Of a stretch of DNA of 64,000 nucleotides, positions 25,866-35,621 are shown piece after piece. The notes below the pieces were generated by a model. The model searched no databases. It saw only the letters and a program-made list of their open reading frames with translations, and was not told the DNA's origin. How positions within the stretch are numbered: the stretch's first letter is position 1; every line of letters begins with the position of its first letter. The stretch spans positions 119,605-183,604 of the forward strand of contig JBMNGG010000011.1 in NCBI GenBank assembly GCA_050949705.1, given 5' to 3'. This DNA is from JBMNGG01 sp050949705 (GTDB taxonomy: Bacteria > Bacillota > Thermosediminibacteria > Thermosediminibacterales > Tepidanaerobacteraceae). Made by a program: the position numbers and the translations under genes.

Positions 25866-28068
25866 AGATGAAGCGCGTAAACTAGGCCTTAACGATATTG
25901 AATTTGATGAAATATTAAAAATACTTGGACGGAAGCCTAACTACTTAGAACTATGCTTATATAGTGTTATGTGGTCAGAACATTGTAGTTATAAGAATTC
26001 AAAACCTGTTTTAAAACGGCTTCCATCTGAAGGTCCTCAAGTGCTGCAAGGTCCGGGGGAGAATGCAGGGATAGTTGACATAGGTGATAATCTCGCAATT
26101 GCTGTAAAAGTTGAAAGTCATAATCACCCTTCAGCTGTTGAACCTTATCAAGGAGCGGCAACAGGAGCAGGGGGGATAATTAGGGACATATTCACCATGG
26201 GTGCCAAACCTATCGCTCTGTTAAATTCTCTAAGATTAGGAAATTTGGACAATGACCGGGTAAAGTATTTGTTCAAAGGTGCGGTTTCCGGTATTGGTGA
26301 TTATGGTAATGTTATGGGTATACCAACCGTAGGTGGTGAGGTCTATTTTGATGATTCATATAAAGAAAATCCTTTAGTCAATGCTATGTGTGTAGGCATA
26401 ATTGATCATGATAAGATTGTCAGGGGAAAAGCAGCCGGTGTAGGTAATTCCGTAATGGTGGTTGGAGCAGCTACAGGTAGAGATGGAATGCATGGTGCTA
26501 GTTTTGCGTCAGAGGAATTCTCGGATGATAACCCTGATCAAGGTTCTCCAATGCAAGTAGGAGATCCTTTTAAGGAAAGACAATTGATGGAAGCTTGTCT
26601 TGAGCTTTTACAAAAAGAATGGGTTGTTGGAGTTCAGGACATGGGAGCTGCCGGAGTTGTTTCATCTTCTTGTGAAACTGCTGCTAGAGCAGGAAGCGGT
26701 ATAGAATTGGATGTTGCTTTGATTCCTCAGAGAGACAAAGATATGAAACCTTATGAGATTATGATATCGGAATCTCAAGAGCGTATGTTAGTAATCGTAG
26801 AAAAGGGCCACGAAGATGATGTAAAGAGTATTTTTAAAAAGTGGGATTTGTATGCTGAAAAAATCGGTACAGTAACTGATGACGGAATGCTAACAATATT
26901 GGAAAATGGTAAAAAAGTAGGTGAGGTTCCTGCAGTATCATTAGCTGATGGTGCACCTACTGTAAAAAGAGAAAGCAGAAAGCCTGCATATATAGAAAAA
27001 CTCAACATTGATTTTTCAAAAATACCTATTCCTGATGATTTTAATGATATTTTGTTTCAACTACTCAGTTCACCGAATATTGCTTCTAAAGCCATGGTTT
27101 ATCAACAATTTGATCAGACTGCAGGGACTGATACGGTAGTTTTACCCGGTTCCAATGCAGCTGTTTTAAGAGTTAAAGGTACTAAAAAAGGTATAGCTGT
27201 TACTATAGACGGTAATGGTTTTTATTGTTATTTAGATCCGTATGAAGGTGGAAAACAGGTAGTTGCAGAGGCTGCTAGAAATCTGGTAGTCAGTGGAGCT
27301 AACCCACTAGCTCTAACTGATGGTTTAAACTTTGGCAATCCCGAGAAGCCTGAGGTGTTCTATCAATTTGAGAAGTGTGTAGATGGTATAACAACAGCTT
27401 CTAAAGCTTTAGGTATTCCGGTAATAAGCGGTAATGTAAGCTTTTATAACGAAAGCAAGGAATGTGCGGTATTTCCAACACCTATAATAGGGATGGTAGG
27501 AGTTTTAGATGATGTAAATAAGTACTGTACCATGGAATTTAAGAAAGATGGAGACTTAGTTGTGCTTCTTGGAGATAATACTGATGAACTCGGTGGATCT
27601 GTATATTTAAGAGAAGTTCTAAATGAGTCAAGAGGACACGCTCCTAAACTGAACATTGAACAGGAGAAAAAAGTGCAGAAATGCTGTTTAAAAGCAATAG
27701 AGCTTGGCCTTGTTAAATCAGCCCATGATATTGCTCAAGGAGGTTTAGCAGTATCTTTGGCAGAGTGCTGTATGGCAGGAAACCTCGGCTTTACCGGTGA
27801 GATAGAAACAGATATACGACCTGATGCATTACTATTTGGAGAGGGTCAATCGCGAATAATTTTAAGCCTTCCTGAAGAAAACCTTTCACTATTAAATAAG
27901 CTCGCAGCTGAAATAGGTGTAAATATTAGTGTATTAGGATTTGTGAAATCAGGTGATATGAAGTTAAATATAAAACAAAGCAATCAAGTTATTGGCAAAA
28001 TAGAGGTTTGTATCGAAAAAATTAAGGAAATATACTATAACGCTATTAAATGGAGAGTCGAAAAATGA
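25855..28068 (+). CDS. purL: Phosphoribosylformylglycinamidine synthase subunit PurL
   Basis: The 737-residue small-type PurL uses ATP and ammonia to convert FGAR to FGAM and works with separate PurS and PurQ. It shows MWSEHCSYKNSKPVLKRLPS, VESHNHPSAVEPYQGAATGA and the ATP-binding GAAGVVSSSCETA region. The length matches the PurS/Q-dependent type and not the ~1,300-residue fused enzyme. It overlaps the purQ end by 11 bases and the purF start by an ATGA. Confidence 0.95.
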   Translation: MASRDEARKLGLNDIEFDEILKILGRKPNYLELCLYSVMWSEHCSYKNSKPVLKRLPSEGPQVLQGPGENAGIVDIGDNLAIAVKVESHNHPSAVEPYQGAATGAGGIIRDIFTMGAKPIALLNSLRLGNLDNDRVKYLFKGAVSGIGDYGNVMGIPTVGGEVYFDDSYKENPLVNAMCVGIIDHDKIVRGKAAGVGNSVMVVGAATGRDGMHGASFASEEFSDDNPDQGSPMQVGDPFKERQLMEACLELLQKEWVVGVQDMGAAGVVSSSCETAARAGSGIELDVALIPQRDKDMKPYEIMISESQERMLVIVEKGHEDDVKSIFKKWDLYAEKIGTVTDDGMLTILENGKKVGEVPAVSLADGAPTVKRESRKPAYIEKLNIDFSKIPIPDDFNDILFQLLSSPNIASKAMVYQQFDQTAGTDTVVLPGSNAAVLRVKGTKKGIAVTIDGNGFYCYLDPYEGGKQVVAEAARNLVVSGANPLALTDGLNFGNPEKPEVFYQFEKCVDGITTASKALGIPVISGNVSFYNESKECAVFPTPIIGMVGVLDDVNKYCTMEFKKDGDLVVLLGDNTDELGGSVYLREVLNESRGHAPKLNIEQEKKVQKCCLKAIELGLVKSAHDIAQGGLAVSLAECCMAGNLGFTGEIETDIRPDALLFGEGQSRIILSLPEENLSLLNKLAAEIGVNISVLGFVKSGDMKLNIKQSNQVIGKIEVCIEKIKEIYYNAIKWRVEK

Positions 28069-29471
28069 ATGATAAATTAAAAGAATCATGTGGCGTTTTT
28101 GGTATATACAGACCGGAAACTGATGATTCTCTTGGTAGAACAATATATTACGGTCTATATGCGTTACAGCATCGTGGCCAGGAAAGTGCTGGAATTGCCG
28201 TAACTTCTGGTGAGGGCATAGAATACTACAAGGAAATGGGTTTGGTCTCTGAAGTGTTTAGCGAAGAAAAAGTGGATAAGCTTTCGGGTAATTTAGGAAT
28301 TGGGCATGTACGTTATTCTACTAGTGAATCGAACACCTTAATTAATGCTCAACCCTTAGTGGTTAGATACAAAAATGGGTTTTTAGCGGTAGCTCACAAT
28401 GGCAACCTTATAAATGCTCCTGAATTAAGAAGTGAACTAGAGGAAAGCGGAGCAGCTTTTCAAACAGAAATAGATAGTGAAGTAGTAGCCTTTTTACTTG
28501 CTAGGGAACACACAGCTAATATTATCGATGCAGTTAAAAAATGTGCAAAAAAAATAAAGGGTTCTTATGCCTTGGTAATCATGACAGAAGACACATTAAT
28601 AGGAATGCGGGATCCTAATGGCATAAGGCCACTTTGTCTTGGAAGACAAAATGGCTCTTATATACTTGCTTCTGAAAGTTGTGCACTTGATACAATTGAT
28701 GCCAAATTTGTCAGAGATATTGAACCTGGGGAAATCGTAATTATCAATAAAGATGGTATTAAAAGCATAAAAGCTAATGGACAAAAATGTCGCTCTTCCC
28801 TTTGTGTCTTTGAGTTTGTATACTTTGCAAGGCCTGATAGTACTATTGATGGAAGCAATATTCATATGGCTCGTTGGAAAGCGGGGAAAATATTAGCCCA
28901 AGAGCATCCGGTAGAGGCGGATTTGGTTATAGGTGTACCTGATTCGGGAACAGTTTCAGCTATGGGTTATGCAGAAGCATCGAAGATCCCTTTTGGAATT
29001 GGTCTTATAAAAAACCGGTATGTTGGAAGAACTTTTATTAAGGCAACACAAAGCTCTAGGATAATAGGAGTAAAAATCAAACTTAATGCAATTAAAGAGG
29101 TTGTGCGGGGGAAACGTCTTGTAATGGTTGACGATTCTATTGTAAGAGGTACTACAAGTGGTATGATAGTTAATGTTTTAAAAGAAGCTGGAGCTAAAGA
29201 AGTACATGTCAGAGTCAGCTCTCCACCGATAATACATTCATGTTATTTTGGAATAGATACTTCTACGCGCAAGGAACTTATCGGGGCTCAACGCAAAATA
29301 GAGGAAATACGTCAACATATTGGAGCTGATAGTCTTGGTTATTTAAGTCTAGATGGGTTAGTAAACGCAACTGGACTTTCCAGTGAAAGATTTTGCTCAG
29401 GATGTTTTTCCGGAACATATCCGGTTGAAGTTCCTATGGAAGGTAAACAATATTTATATGAGAAGCGTTAA
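28065..29471 (+). CDS. purF: Amidophosphoribosyltransferase PurF
   Basis: The enzyme catalyses the first committed step, PRPP plus glutamine to phosphoribosylamine. A short propeptide precedes the nucleophile cysteine in KESCGVFGIYR. The glutaminase domain has YALQHRGQESAGIAV, and the PRPP motif is RLVMVDDSIVRGTTS. C-terminal FCSGCFSGTYP and the cysteine in SSLCVFEFVYFARPD correspond to iron-sulfur cluster ligands of the Bacillus-type enzyme. I start at ATG 28065, which overlaps the purL stop (ATGA); 28050 would add five residues. Confidence 0.95.
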   Translation: MNDKLKESCGVFGIYRPETDDSLGRTIYYGLYALQHRGQESAGIAVTSGEGIEYYKEMGLVSEVFSEEKVDKLSGNLGIGHVRYSTSESNTLINAQPLVVRYKNGFLAVAHNGNLINAPELRSELEESGAAFQTEIDSEVVAFLLAREHTANIIDAVKKCAKKIKGSYALVIMTEDTLIGMRDPNGIRPLCLGRQNGSYILASESCALDTIDAKFVRDIEPGEIVIINKDGIKSIKANGQKCRSSLCVFEFVYFARPDSTIDGSNIHMARWKAGKILAQEHPVEADLVIGVPDSGTVSAMGYAEASKIPFGIGLIKNRYVGRTFIKATQSSRIIGVKIKLNAIKEVVRGKRLVMVDDSIVRGTTSGMIVNVLKEAGAKEVHVRVSSPPIIHSCYFGIDTSTRKELIGAQRKIEEIRQHIGADSLGYLSLDGLVNATGLSSERFCSGCFSGTYPVEVPMEGKQYLYEKR

Positions 29472-29495
29472 CCGATAAAAAGGAGTGTATTTTTA

Positions 29496-30530
29496 ATGGA
29501 AAAGGCTACGTATAAACAGGCGGGAGTCGACGTGGATGCAGGCAATAAAGCAGTTGAACTAATGAAAGGCCATGTTAAATCTACCTTCCGCCCTGGTGTA
29601 TTGGGAGATATCGGTGGATTTGGGGGCTTTTTTGAGTTAGATGTGAAGAAGTATTCTAACCCCATACTTGTTTCTGGCGCTGACGGGGTTGGTACAAAGC
29701 TCAAAATAGCTTTTATGATGGATAAACATGATACTATTGGTATAGACGGAGTTGCCATGTGTGTGAATGATGTTCTAGTTCATGGGGCTGAACCTCTATT
29801 TTTTCTTGACTATATTGCATTGGGAAAACTAGACCCTATAAAAGTAGCAGATATAGTTAAAGGAGTAGCCCGAGGATGTAGAATGGCAGGTTGTGCACTC
29901 CTTGGAGGAGAAACCGCCGAAATGCCCGGTATGTATGAAAATGATGAATACGATATAGCAGGATTTGCTGTAGGCGTTGTTGATAAAACAAAAATAATTA
30001 ATGGCTCCACTATAAAAAAAGATGATAATATTATCGGTATTGCTTCTTCAGGACTTCACAGTAACGGATATTCATTGGCGAGAAAAGTGCTTTTCGAGTT
30101 GGGAAATTTCTCTATAGATGACTACATTGAGGATTTCGGTAAAACCCTTGGAGAAGAACTTTTAACGCCAACAAAAATTTATTCAAAGATAGTTAACTCA
30201 ATTATTTGTTCAAGCATTCACGGTATGGCACATATTACCGGTGGTGGTCTAATAGAAAACCTCCCTCGTATTTTGCCTAAAGGTTTAGAAGTAAGAATAA
30301 ATGAAGGGACATGGGATATTCCACCTGTATTTAACATGATTCAGAAATTAGGCAAAATAGAAGATAGAGAAATGTACAGAACCTTTAACATGGGTATAGG
30401 ATATGTAATAATCGTTTCAAAGGAAGAGACTGATGAGATATTAAACGTCATAAATCAACAAAATGAAAAAGCTTGGATTATCGGTAAAATATGTGAAGGT
30501 GAGAGCGGGGTGGTATTTTGTCAAAGCTAA
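29496..30530 (+). CDS. purM: Phosphoribosylformylglycinamidine cyclo-ligase PurM (AIR synthetase)
   Basis: The 344-residue enzyme closes the imidazole ring of FGAM with ATP to give AIR. It has VSGADGVGTKLKIAFMMD, GGETAEMPGMYENDEYDIAG and AHITGGGLIENLPRILPKGL, all standard PurM blocks. Its ribosome site AAGGAGTG lies upstream. It overlaps purN by 13 bases. Confidence 0.96.
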   Translation: MEKATYKQAGVDVDAGNKAVELMKGHVKSTFRPGVLGDIGGFGGFFELDVKKYSNPILVSGADGVGTKLKIAFMMDKHDTIGIDGVAMCVNDVLVHGAEPLFFLDYIALGKLDPIKVADIVKGVARGCRMAGCALLGGETAEMPGMYENDEYDIAGFAVGVVDKTKIINGSTIKKDDNIIGIASSGLHSNGYSLARKVLFELGNFSIDDYIEDFGKTLGEELLTPTKIYSKIVNSIICSSIHGMAHITGGGLIENLPRILPKGLEVRINEGTWDIPPVFNMIQKLGKIEDREMYRTFNMGIGYVIIVSKEETDEILNVINQQNEKAWIIGKICEGESGVVFCQS

Positions 30531-31159
30531 AGCTTGGAGTGTTAGTATCTGGAGGAGGCTCAAATCTCCAAGCTATTATAGATACTAGCGAATCTGGTTA
30601 TCTCCCGGCAGAAGTGGTGGTAGTTATTTCCAGTAAAGAAGGAGTGTATGCTCTGGAAAGAGCAAAAATCCACAATATACCTTCAAAAGTTGTTATTCCA
30701 AAGGATTTTAAATCACAAAAAGAATACGAAGATGCTTTAATAAAAATTCTTGCTTCCTATGATGTAGAACTTGTTATCTTAGCCGGATTCATAAAAGTTT
30801 TATCACCACATTTCGTGAAGGCTTTTCAGAGAAGAATCATGAACATACACCCATCTCTAATACCATCTTTTTGTGGTGACGGTTTTTATGGAGAAAAGGT
30901 ACATAAAGCAGTACTTGATTATGGTGTAAAAATAACAGGAGTAACTGTTCATTTTGTTGATGAAGGAACGGATACAGGCCCAATTATTTTACAAAGAGCA
31001 ATATATGTTAAAGAGTCAGACACACCGGAGACACTTGCGGCTCGGGTCTTACAAGAGGAACATAAAATATATCCTGAAGCAATTAAGCTTTACGCTGAAG
31101 GTAAATTAGAAATTGATGGTAGAAGAGTTAAAATACTATGCAGGGAGGAAGAAAAATGA
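30518..31159 (+). CDS. purN: Phosphoribosylglycinamide formyltransferase PurN
   Basis: The 213-residue folate-dependent transformylase converts GAR to FGAR. It shows LVSGGGSNLQAIID, the catalytic NIHPSLIPSF with the Asn and His, and VTVHFVDEGTDTGPIILQ with the catalytic Asp. It starts with TTG at 30518 inside the purM 3' end, behind GCGGGGTGG. Its stop overlaps the purH start (ATGA). Confidence 0.95.
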   Translation: MSKLKLGVLVSGGGSNLQAIIDTSESGYLPAEVVVVISSKEGVYALERAKIHNIPSKVVIPKDFKSQKEYEDALIKILASYDVELVILAGFIKVLSPHFVKAFQRRIMNIHPSLIPSFCGDGFYGEKVHKAVLDYGVKITGVTVHFVDEGTDTGPIILQRAIYVKESDTPETLAARVLQEEHKIYPEAIKLYAEGKLEIDGRRVKILCREEEK

Positions 31160-32718
31160 TAAAACGAGCCTTGATTTCTGTTTCAGATAAAAAAGGATTA
31201 ATAGAATTTGCAAAGGGACTTTCAGAATTGGGAGTAGAAATACTCTCTACCGGAGGCACTGGGAAAGCCTTACAAGATTCGGGGATTAATGTTACGCCAG
31301 TATCTGATGTAACAGGATTTCCTGAAATCCTCGATGGTAGGGTAAAGACTCTTCACCCAAAAATACATGGTGGCCTTTTAGCTGTGAGGCACAACAAGGA
31401 TCATATGGAACAATTATTTGATTTAGGAATAGAGCCTATTGACCTTGTAGTTATAAATCTATATCCCTTTAAACAGACTATAGAAAAAGATGGAGTAACA
31501 CTAGAAGAAGCCATTGAAAATATCGATATTGGCGGTCCATCAATGTTGCGCTCAGCAGCTAAAAACCATAAAGATGTGATTGTGCTGGTAGATCCTGATG
31601 ACTATACATTTGTACTAGGTGAATTGAGAGAAAAAGGAGATATTGATCTTAATCAACGAATGAAATTTGCATATAAGGTATTTGAACATACAGCAGAGTA
31701 CGATAGTTTGATATCCAATTACTTAAAAAGCCAGATAAAAGATTGTGATGCGAAGGTATCAAAAGAAGAAATGTTTCCGAATAATTTAACATTAACATAT
31801 GACAAAATTCAGGATTTACGGTATGGTGAAAATCCACATCAAAAGGCAGCTTTTTATGGCGAAATAGGAAGAAATTTAGGAACACTAGCTGGAGCAAAAC
31901 AACTTGGTGGTAAAGAATTATCCTTTAACAATATCAATGATGCTGATGCTACACTAAAAGCAGTATTAGAGTTCGATAAACCGGCAGCAGTAGGAGTAAA
32001 ACATACCAATCCCTGCGGTGTCGCATGTGGTGAGAATATTTACGATGCCTATGTTAAAGCCTATAAAGCTGATCCAGTATCAATTTTTGGTGGTATTGTA
32101 GCATTAAACCGACCTGTAGACGTCCCAACAGCTAAAGAATTAATAAAAATATTCTTAGAAATAGTTATTGCACCTGGTTATGAACCTGAAGCTCTTGAGA
32201 TATTAAAAACTAAAAAGAATCTAAGAATATTGGAAGTAGACTTGACGAAGAAGGCTAATCTCGGCTGGGATATAAAAAAGGTTTCCGGTGGTTTACTAGT
32301 ACAAGAGATGGATACAAAAGAATTTGTTGAAAGTGATTTAAAAGTAGTAACAAAACGAGTACCTTCTGAAAAAGAAATGGAAGACCTCCTTTTTGGTTGG
32401 AAAGTAGTAAAACATGTGAAATCTAATGCTATAGTTCTGGCTAAGGATTTAATTACTGTTGGTATCGGAGCTGGACAGGTAAACAGGATATGGCCAACTG
32501 AGCAGAGTATAGCTCATGCTGGAGACAAAGCAAAAGGTGCGGTACTTGCTTCTGATGCATTTTTCCCATTCTCTGATGTGGTAGAAACTGCAGCAGCTGC
32601 TGGAATAACTGCTATAATCCAGCCTGGTGGTTCTTTGCGGGATGAAGATTCTATTAAAGCAGCAGATGAAAATAATATTGCTATGATTTTTACTGGAATG
32701 CGGCATTTTAAACACTAA
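31156..32718 (+). CDS. purH: Bifunctional AICAR transformylase / IMP cyclohydrolase PurH
   Basis: The enzyme carries out the last two steps to IMP. The N-terminal IMP cyclohydrolase domain has ALISVSDKKGLIEFAKGLSE and DGRVKTLHPKIHGGLL. The C-terminal transformylase domain has LRYGENPHQKAAFYG, VKHTNPCGVACG and SDAFFPFSDVVETAAAAGIT. I start at ATG 31156, just behind GGGAGG and overlapping the purN stop. A frame start at 31138 would include the ribosome site. Confidence 0.95.
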   Translation: MIKRALISVSDKKGLIEFAKGLSELGVEILSTGGTGKALQDSGINVTPVSDVTGFPEILDGRVKTLHPKIHGGLLAVRHNKDHMEQLFDLGIEPIDLVVINLYPFKQTIEKDGVTLEEAIENIDIGGPSMLRSAAKNHKDVIVLVDPDDYTFVLGELREKGDIDLNQRMKFAYKVFEHTAEYDSLISNYLKSQIKDCDAKVSKEEMFPNNLTLTYDKIQDLRYGENPHQKAAFYGEIGRNLGTLAGAKQLGGKELSFNNINDADATLKAVLEFDKPAAVGVKHTNPCGVACGENIYDAYVKAYKADPVSIFGGIVALNRPVDVPTAKELIKIFLEIVIAPGYEPEALEILKTKKNLRILEVDLTKKANLGWDIKKVSGGLLVQEMDTKEFVESDLKVVTKRVPSEKEMEDLLFGWKVVKHVKSNAIVLAKDLITVGIGAGQVNRIWPTEQSIAHAGDKAKGAVLASDAFFPFSDVVETAAAAGITAIIQPGGSLRDEDSIKAADENNIAMIFTGMRHFKH

Positions 32719-32767
32719 TTAATGTGCTTCAATAATCAATTTACCGCTTATGAAGGAGGTATAATGG

Positions 32768-34021
32768 GTGAAAGTTCTTGTGGTAGGAAGCGGAGGTCGA
32801 GAGCATACTTTAGTATGGAAAATTGCTCAAAGTCCTAGAGTTAGGGAGATTTACTGTGCTCCGGGGAATGCAGGGATAAAGAATCTTGCAACATGCGTAA
32901 ATATATCAGCAGATGATATAAAAGGATTGGCTGATTTTGCCGAGGAAAAAAGAATTGATTTAACCATAGTAGGTCCTGAAGGGCCACTTGTAGAAGGTAT
33001 AGTCGATGAATTTGAGACAAGAGGTCTTGATATATTTGGGCCTAGTAAGGCAGCAGCACAAATAGAAGGAAGTAAAGTTTTTTCTAAAAATCTAATGAAA
33101 AAGTATGATATACCAACAGCGGATTATCAAGTTTTTGATAAGTTTGAAGATGCTATAACATATATTGATACTGTAGATGTACCGCTGGTTGTTAAGGCTG
33201 AAGGGCTGGCAGCAGGTAAGGGTGTAATTATTGCCAAGGATAGAGATGAAGCAAAAGCTGCAGTAAAAGATATTATGATAAATAAAACTTTTGGAGACTC
33301 TGGTGCTCGGATAGTGATTGAAGAATTTTTAGAAGGCCCTGAAGTGACTATATTGGCTGTTAGTGATGGCAGAATTGCTGTTCCCATGGTAAGTAGTCGA
33401 GATCATAAACCTATTTTTGATGGTAACAAAGGTCCTAATACAGGGGGAATGGGAGCTGTTTCCCCGGCTCCGGCATATGGTTTGGAACTAGCTGAAGTAG
33501 TTGACAAAAATATTATTCAACGGACCATAGATGCTATGGCTAATGAAGGCATACCATTTAAAGGAATACTGTACACTGGGCTTATGCTTACAAAAACTGG
33601 TCCCAAAGTGTTGGAATATAACTGCCGTTTCGGAGATCCGGAAACTCAAGTAGTGATTCCGAGACTAAAAACAGATTTAATAGATATTGTAGATGCGGTT
33701 ATTAATAATAATTTGAGTAATATTAAAATTGAGTGGAAAGACGAAACCGCTGTATGTGTGGTTATGTCATCAGGTGGTTATCCGGGAGTTTATGAAAAAG
33801 GGAAAATCATAAATGGTATAAATGAAGCTGAAAGCCTGGATACTGTTGTGTTTCATGCTGGCACAGAATTATATAATAATAAAATCGTAACTGCCAGTGG
33901 TAGAGTTTTAGGTGTAACTGCATTAGGTGAAGACATACGAGATGCCCGTAAAAAGGTTTATGAGGCGGTTTCCAAAATACACTTTGATAGTGCCTATTAT
34001 AGAAAAGATATAGGATTGTAA
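32768..34021 (+). CDS. purD: Phosphoribosylamine-glycine ligase PurD
   Basis: The 417-residue ATP-grasp enzyme joins glycine to phosphoribosylamine. It shows VVGSGGREHTLVWKIAQSPR at the start, VVKAEGLAAGKGVIIA (ATP-binding), HKPIFDGNKGPNTGGMGAVS and YNCRFGDPETQVVIPRL. The start is GTG at 32768 after GAAGGAGG. It is the last gene of the operon and is followed by a strong terminator. Confidence 0.96.
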   Translation: MKVLVVGSGGREHTLVWKIAQSPRVREIYCAPGNAGIKNLATCVNISADDIKGLADFAEEKRIDLTIVGPEGPLVEGIVDEFETRGLDIFGPSKAAAQIEGSKVFSKNLMKKYDIPTADYQVFDKFEDAITYIDTVDVPLVVKAEGLAAGKGVIIAKDRDEAKAAVKDIMINKTFGDSGARIVIEEFLEGPEVTILAVSDGRIAVPMVSSRDHKPIFDGNKGPNTGGMGAVSPAPAYGLELAEVVDKNIIQRTIDAMANEGIPFKGILYTGLMLTKTGPKVLEYNCRFGDPETQVVIPRLKTDLIDIVDAVINNNLSNIKIEWKDETAVCVVMSSGGYPGVYEKGKIINGINEAESLDTVVFHAGTELYNNKIVTASGRVLGVTALGEDIRDARKKVYEAVSKIHFDSAYYRKDIGL

Positions 34022-34059
34022 TTAAGATATAAAGCTTTCTAATTAAAAGCTAAAAGAAG

Positions 34060-34105
34060 TGCCCCCTTAAGTAGAGTTACATCTACTACAAGGGGGCATT
34101 TTTAT
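34060..34105. terminator. Bidirectional terminator between purD and rubrerythrin
   Basis: TGCCCCCTT (34060-34068) pairs with AAGGGGGCA (34090-34098), with an inner stem AGTAGA/TCTACT (34070-34075 and 34082-34087). T and A tracts flank it on both sides. Confidence 0.88.
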
Positions 34106-34642
34106 TTAATAATTTTCTGCTGCTGGTTCATAAAATGCTCTTGGGTGATCACATGCAGGACATATTTCTGGTGGTTCCGAACCTTCATGGACATAACCAC
34201 AGTTACGGCAACGCCATCTGATGGGTTCAGGCCGCTTGAAAACAGAACCATCATTTAAACGTGATAAGAGTTTGCGATATCTTTCTTCATGTTCTGCTTC
34301 AACCTCAGCAACTCTTTCAAAATGATCGGCAATGTTATCGAAGCCTTCTTCACGGGCTGTTTTGGCGAAGTTTTTATACATTTCTGTCCACTCATAGTTT
34401 TCGCCCTTTGCTGCTTCTTCGAGATTAGTTTTTGTATCACCAATTAACCCCAAAAATTTCGCCCACATTTTTGCATGTTCTTTTTCATTATAGGCGGTTT
34501 CTTGGAAAACTCCCATTATTTGCTCATAGCCTTCTTTTTTTGCTATCGATGCAAAATAATCGTATTTGCAGCGTGCCATAGCTTCTCCCGCAAAAGCTTC
34601 AAGTAAATTTTTTTCTGTTTGTGTACCTTTTAATGATGACAT
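34106..34642 (-). CDS. Rubrerythrin
   Basis: The 178-residue protein should reduce hydrogen peroxide in the cytoplasm of an anaerobe. The N-terminal four-helix domain carries the di-iron ligands (two E-x-x-H type motifs: NEKEHAKMW and EVEAEHEERY, plus FAGEAMAR). The C-terminal rubredoxin domain has CRNCGYVHEG and CPACDHP, each a CxxC iron site. It is monocistronic. A possible PerR-like site lies upstream. Confidence 0.95.
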   Translation of the reverse strand: MSSLKGTQTEKNLLEAFAGEAMARCKYDYFASIAKKEGYEQIMGVFQETAYNEKEHAKMWAKFLGLIGDTKTNLEEAAKGENYEWTEMYKNFAKTAREEGFDNIADHFERVAEVEAEHEERYRKLLSRLNDGSVFKRPEPIRWRCRNCGYVHEGSEPPEICPACDHPRAFYEPAAENY

Positions 34643-34676
34643 TTAATAGCCTCCTATAAATTATTTTAATAACAGT

Positions 34677-34691
34677 TATTAATAATTATAC
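34677..34691 (-). promoter_or_regulatory. Candidate PerR-like box upstream of rubrerythrin
   Basis: On the minus strand the 15-mer GTATAATTATTAATA matches 12 of 15 positions of the PerR consensus TTATAATnATTATAA and overlaps a TATAAT. AT-rich chance matches are common. Confidence 0.35.
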
Positions 34692-34862
34692 GACAAATAA
34701 TTAGGAATTCCTGCTAATAACAAAAAAAATCCAATATTTTTGTGAAAAAAAGTAAGAATTTGTTGAAAAACATTTACATCGATGATAGTATTACAAGATA
34801 TAGTCTATAATAACATCAAAAATGACATTAGAAAATAACTAGAAGAATTGGAGGTATTTATG

Positions 34863-35621
34863 ATGATAAAAGTTGTAGTAAGTGGAGCTATGGGAAAAAT
34901 GGGAAAGGAAATTTCTGAATTAATTAGTTCTCGTAATGATATGAAAATTGTTGCTGGGCTGGATGTTATATACGAAGAATTAGAGGATTTTACTATTTAT
35001 GATGATATTGGAAAAATACCGACTATACCTGATGTTATTGTGGACTTTTCTCATCCTTCTGCAATAAGTAAACTGACAGATTATGCGGTTCTTCAAGGAG
35101 TTGCCTTGGTAACAGGGACTACCGGTTTAAAAGAACAGCACAAAAAGATTCTCTATGAGGCTTCTAAAAATATTCCTGTTTTCGTTTCTCATAATATGTG
35201 TTTAGGAATATTTATGACTATAGATTTAGTTAGACAAGCTGTCAAAATGTTTAAAAACCATGATATAGAAATTGTAGAAATGCATCACAATCAAAAAGTA
35301 GATGCACCAAGCGGTACAGCACTTATGATTGGTGATGCGATAAAAGAAATTAAGCAAGATTCCCAGTATATATTCAATAGAGCTGATATTTGCAGGAAAC
35401 GCAATAACAATGAAATCGGCATCCATTCTATTAGGGGTGGAAATCTAGTTGGAGAACATAAAATAATGTTTATAGGTGAAGATGAAAATATTGAAATATC
35501 ACATAAACTTACATCAAGGGATGTCTTAGCTAAAGGTGCAATAGAAGCAATAAGCTTTATCGCACAACAAAAAAAGGGCTATTTTACTATGAGTGATCTA
35601 GCTAAAAAGCTTAGTATTTAG
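34863..35621 (+). CDS. dapB: 4-hydroxy-tetrahydrodipicolinate reductase
   Basis: The enzyme reduces the product of DapA with NAD(P)H on the path to lysine, diaminopimelate and, in spores, dipicolinate. It has the nucleotide-binding VSGAMGKMGKEISELI, TGTTGLKEQHKK and the active-site signature EMHHNQKVDAPSGTAL. GGAGG (34850-34854) is best placed for ATG 34863; ATG 34860 is equally possible. It is alone here, away from other lysine genes. Its last 11 bases overlap a convergent gene. Confidence 0.94.
   Translation: MIKVVVSGAMGKMGKEISELISSRNDMKIVAGLDVIYEELEDFTIYDDIGKIPTIPDVIVDFSHPSAISKLTDYAVLQGVALVTGTTGLKEQHKKILYEASKNIPVFVSHNMCLGIFMTIDLVRQAVKMFKNHDIEIVEMHHNQKVDAPSGTALMIGDAIKEIKQDSQYIFNRADICRKRNNNEIGIHSIRGGNLVGEHKIMFIGEDENIEISHKLTSRDVLAKGAIEAISFIAQQKKGYFTMSDLAKKLSI

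Noticed and set aside
34700..34862. Lysine riboswitch upstream of dapB
   Set aside because: The leader is short and has none of the conserved lysine-aptamer stems; only a plain TATAAT at 34806-34811 is seen.
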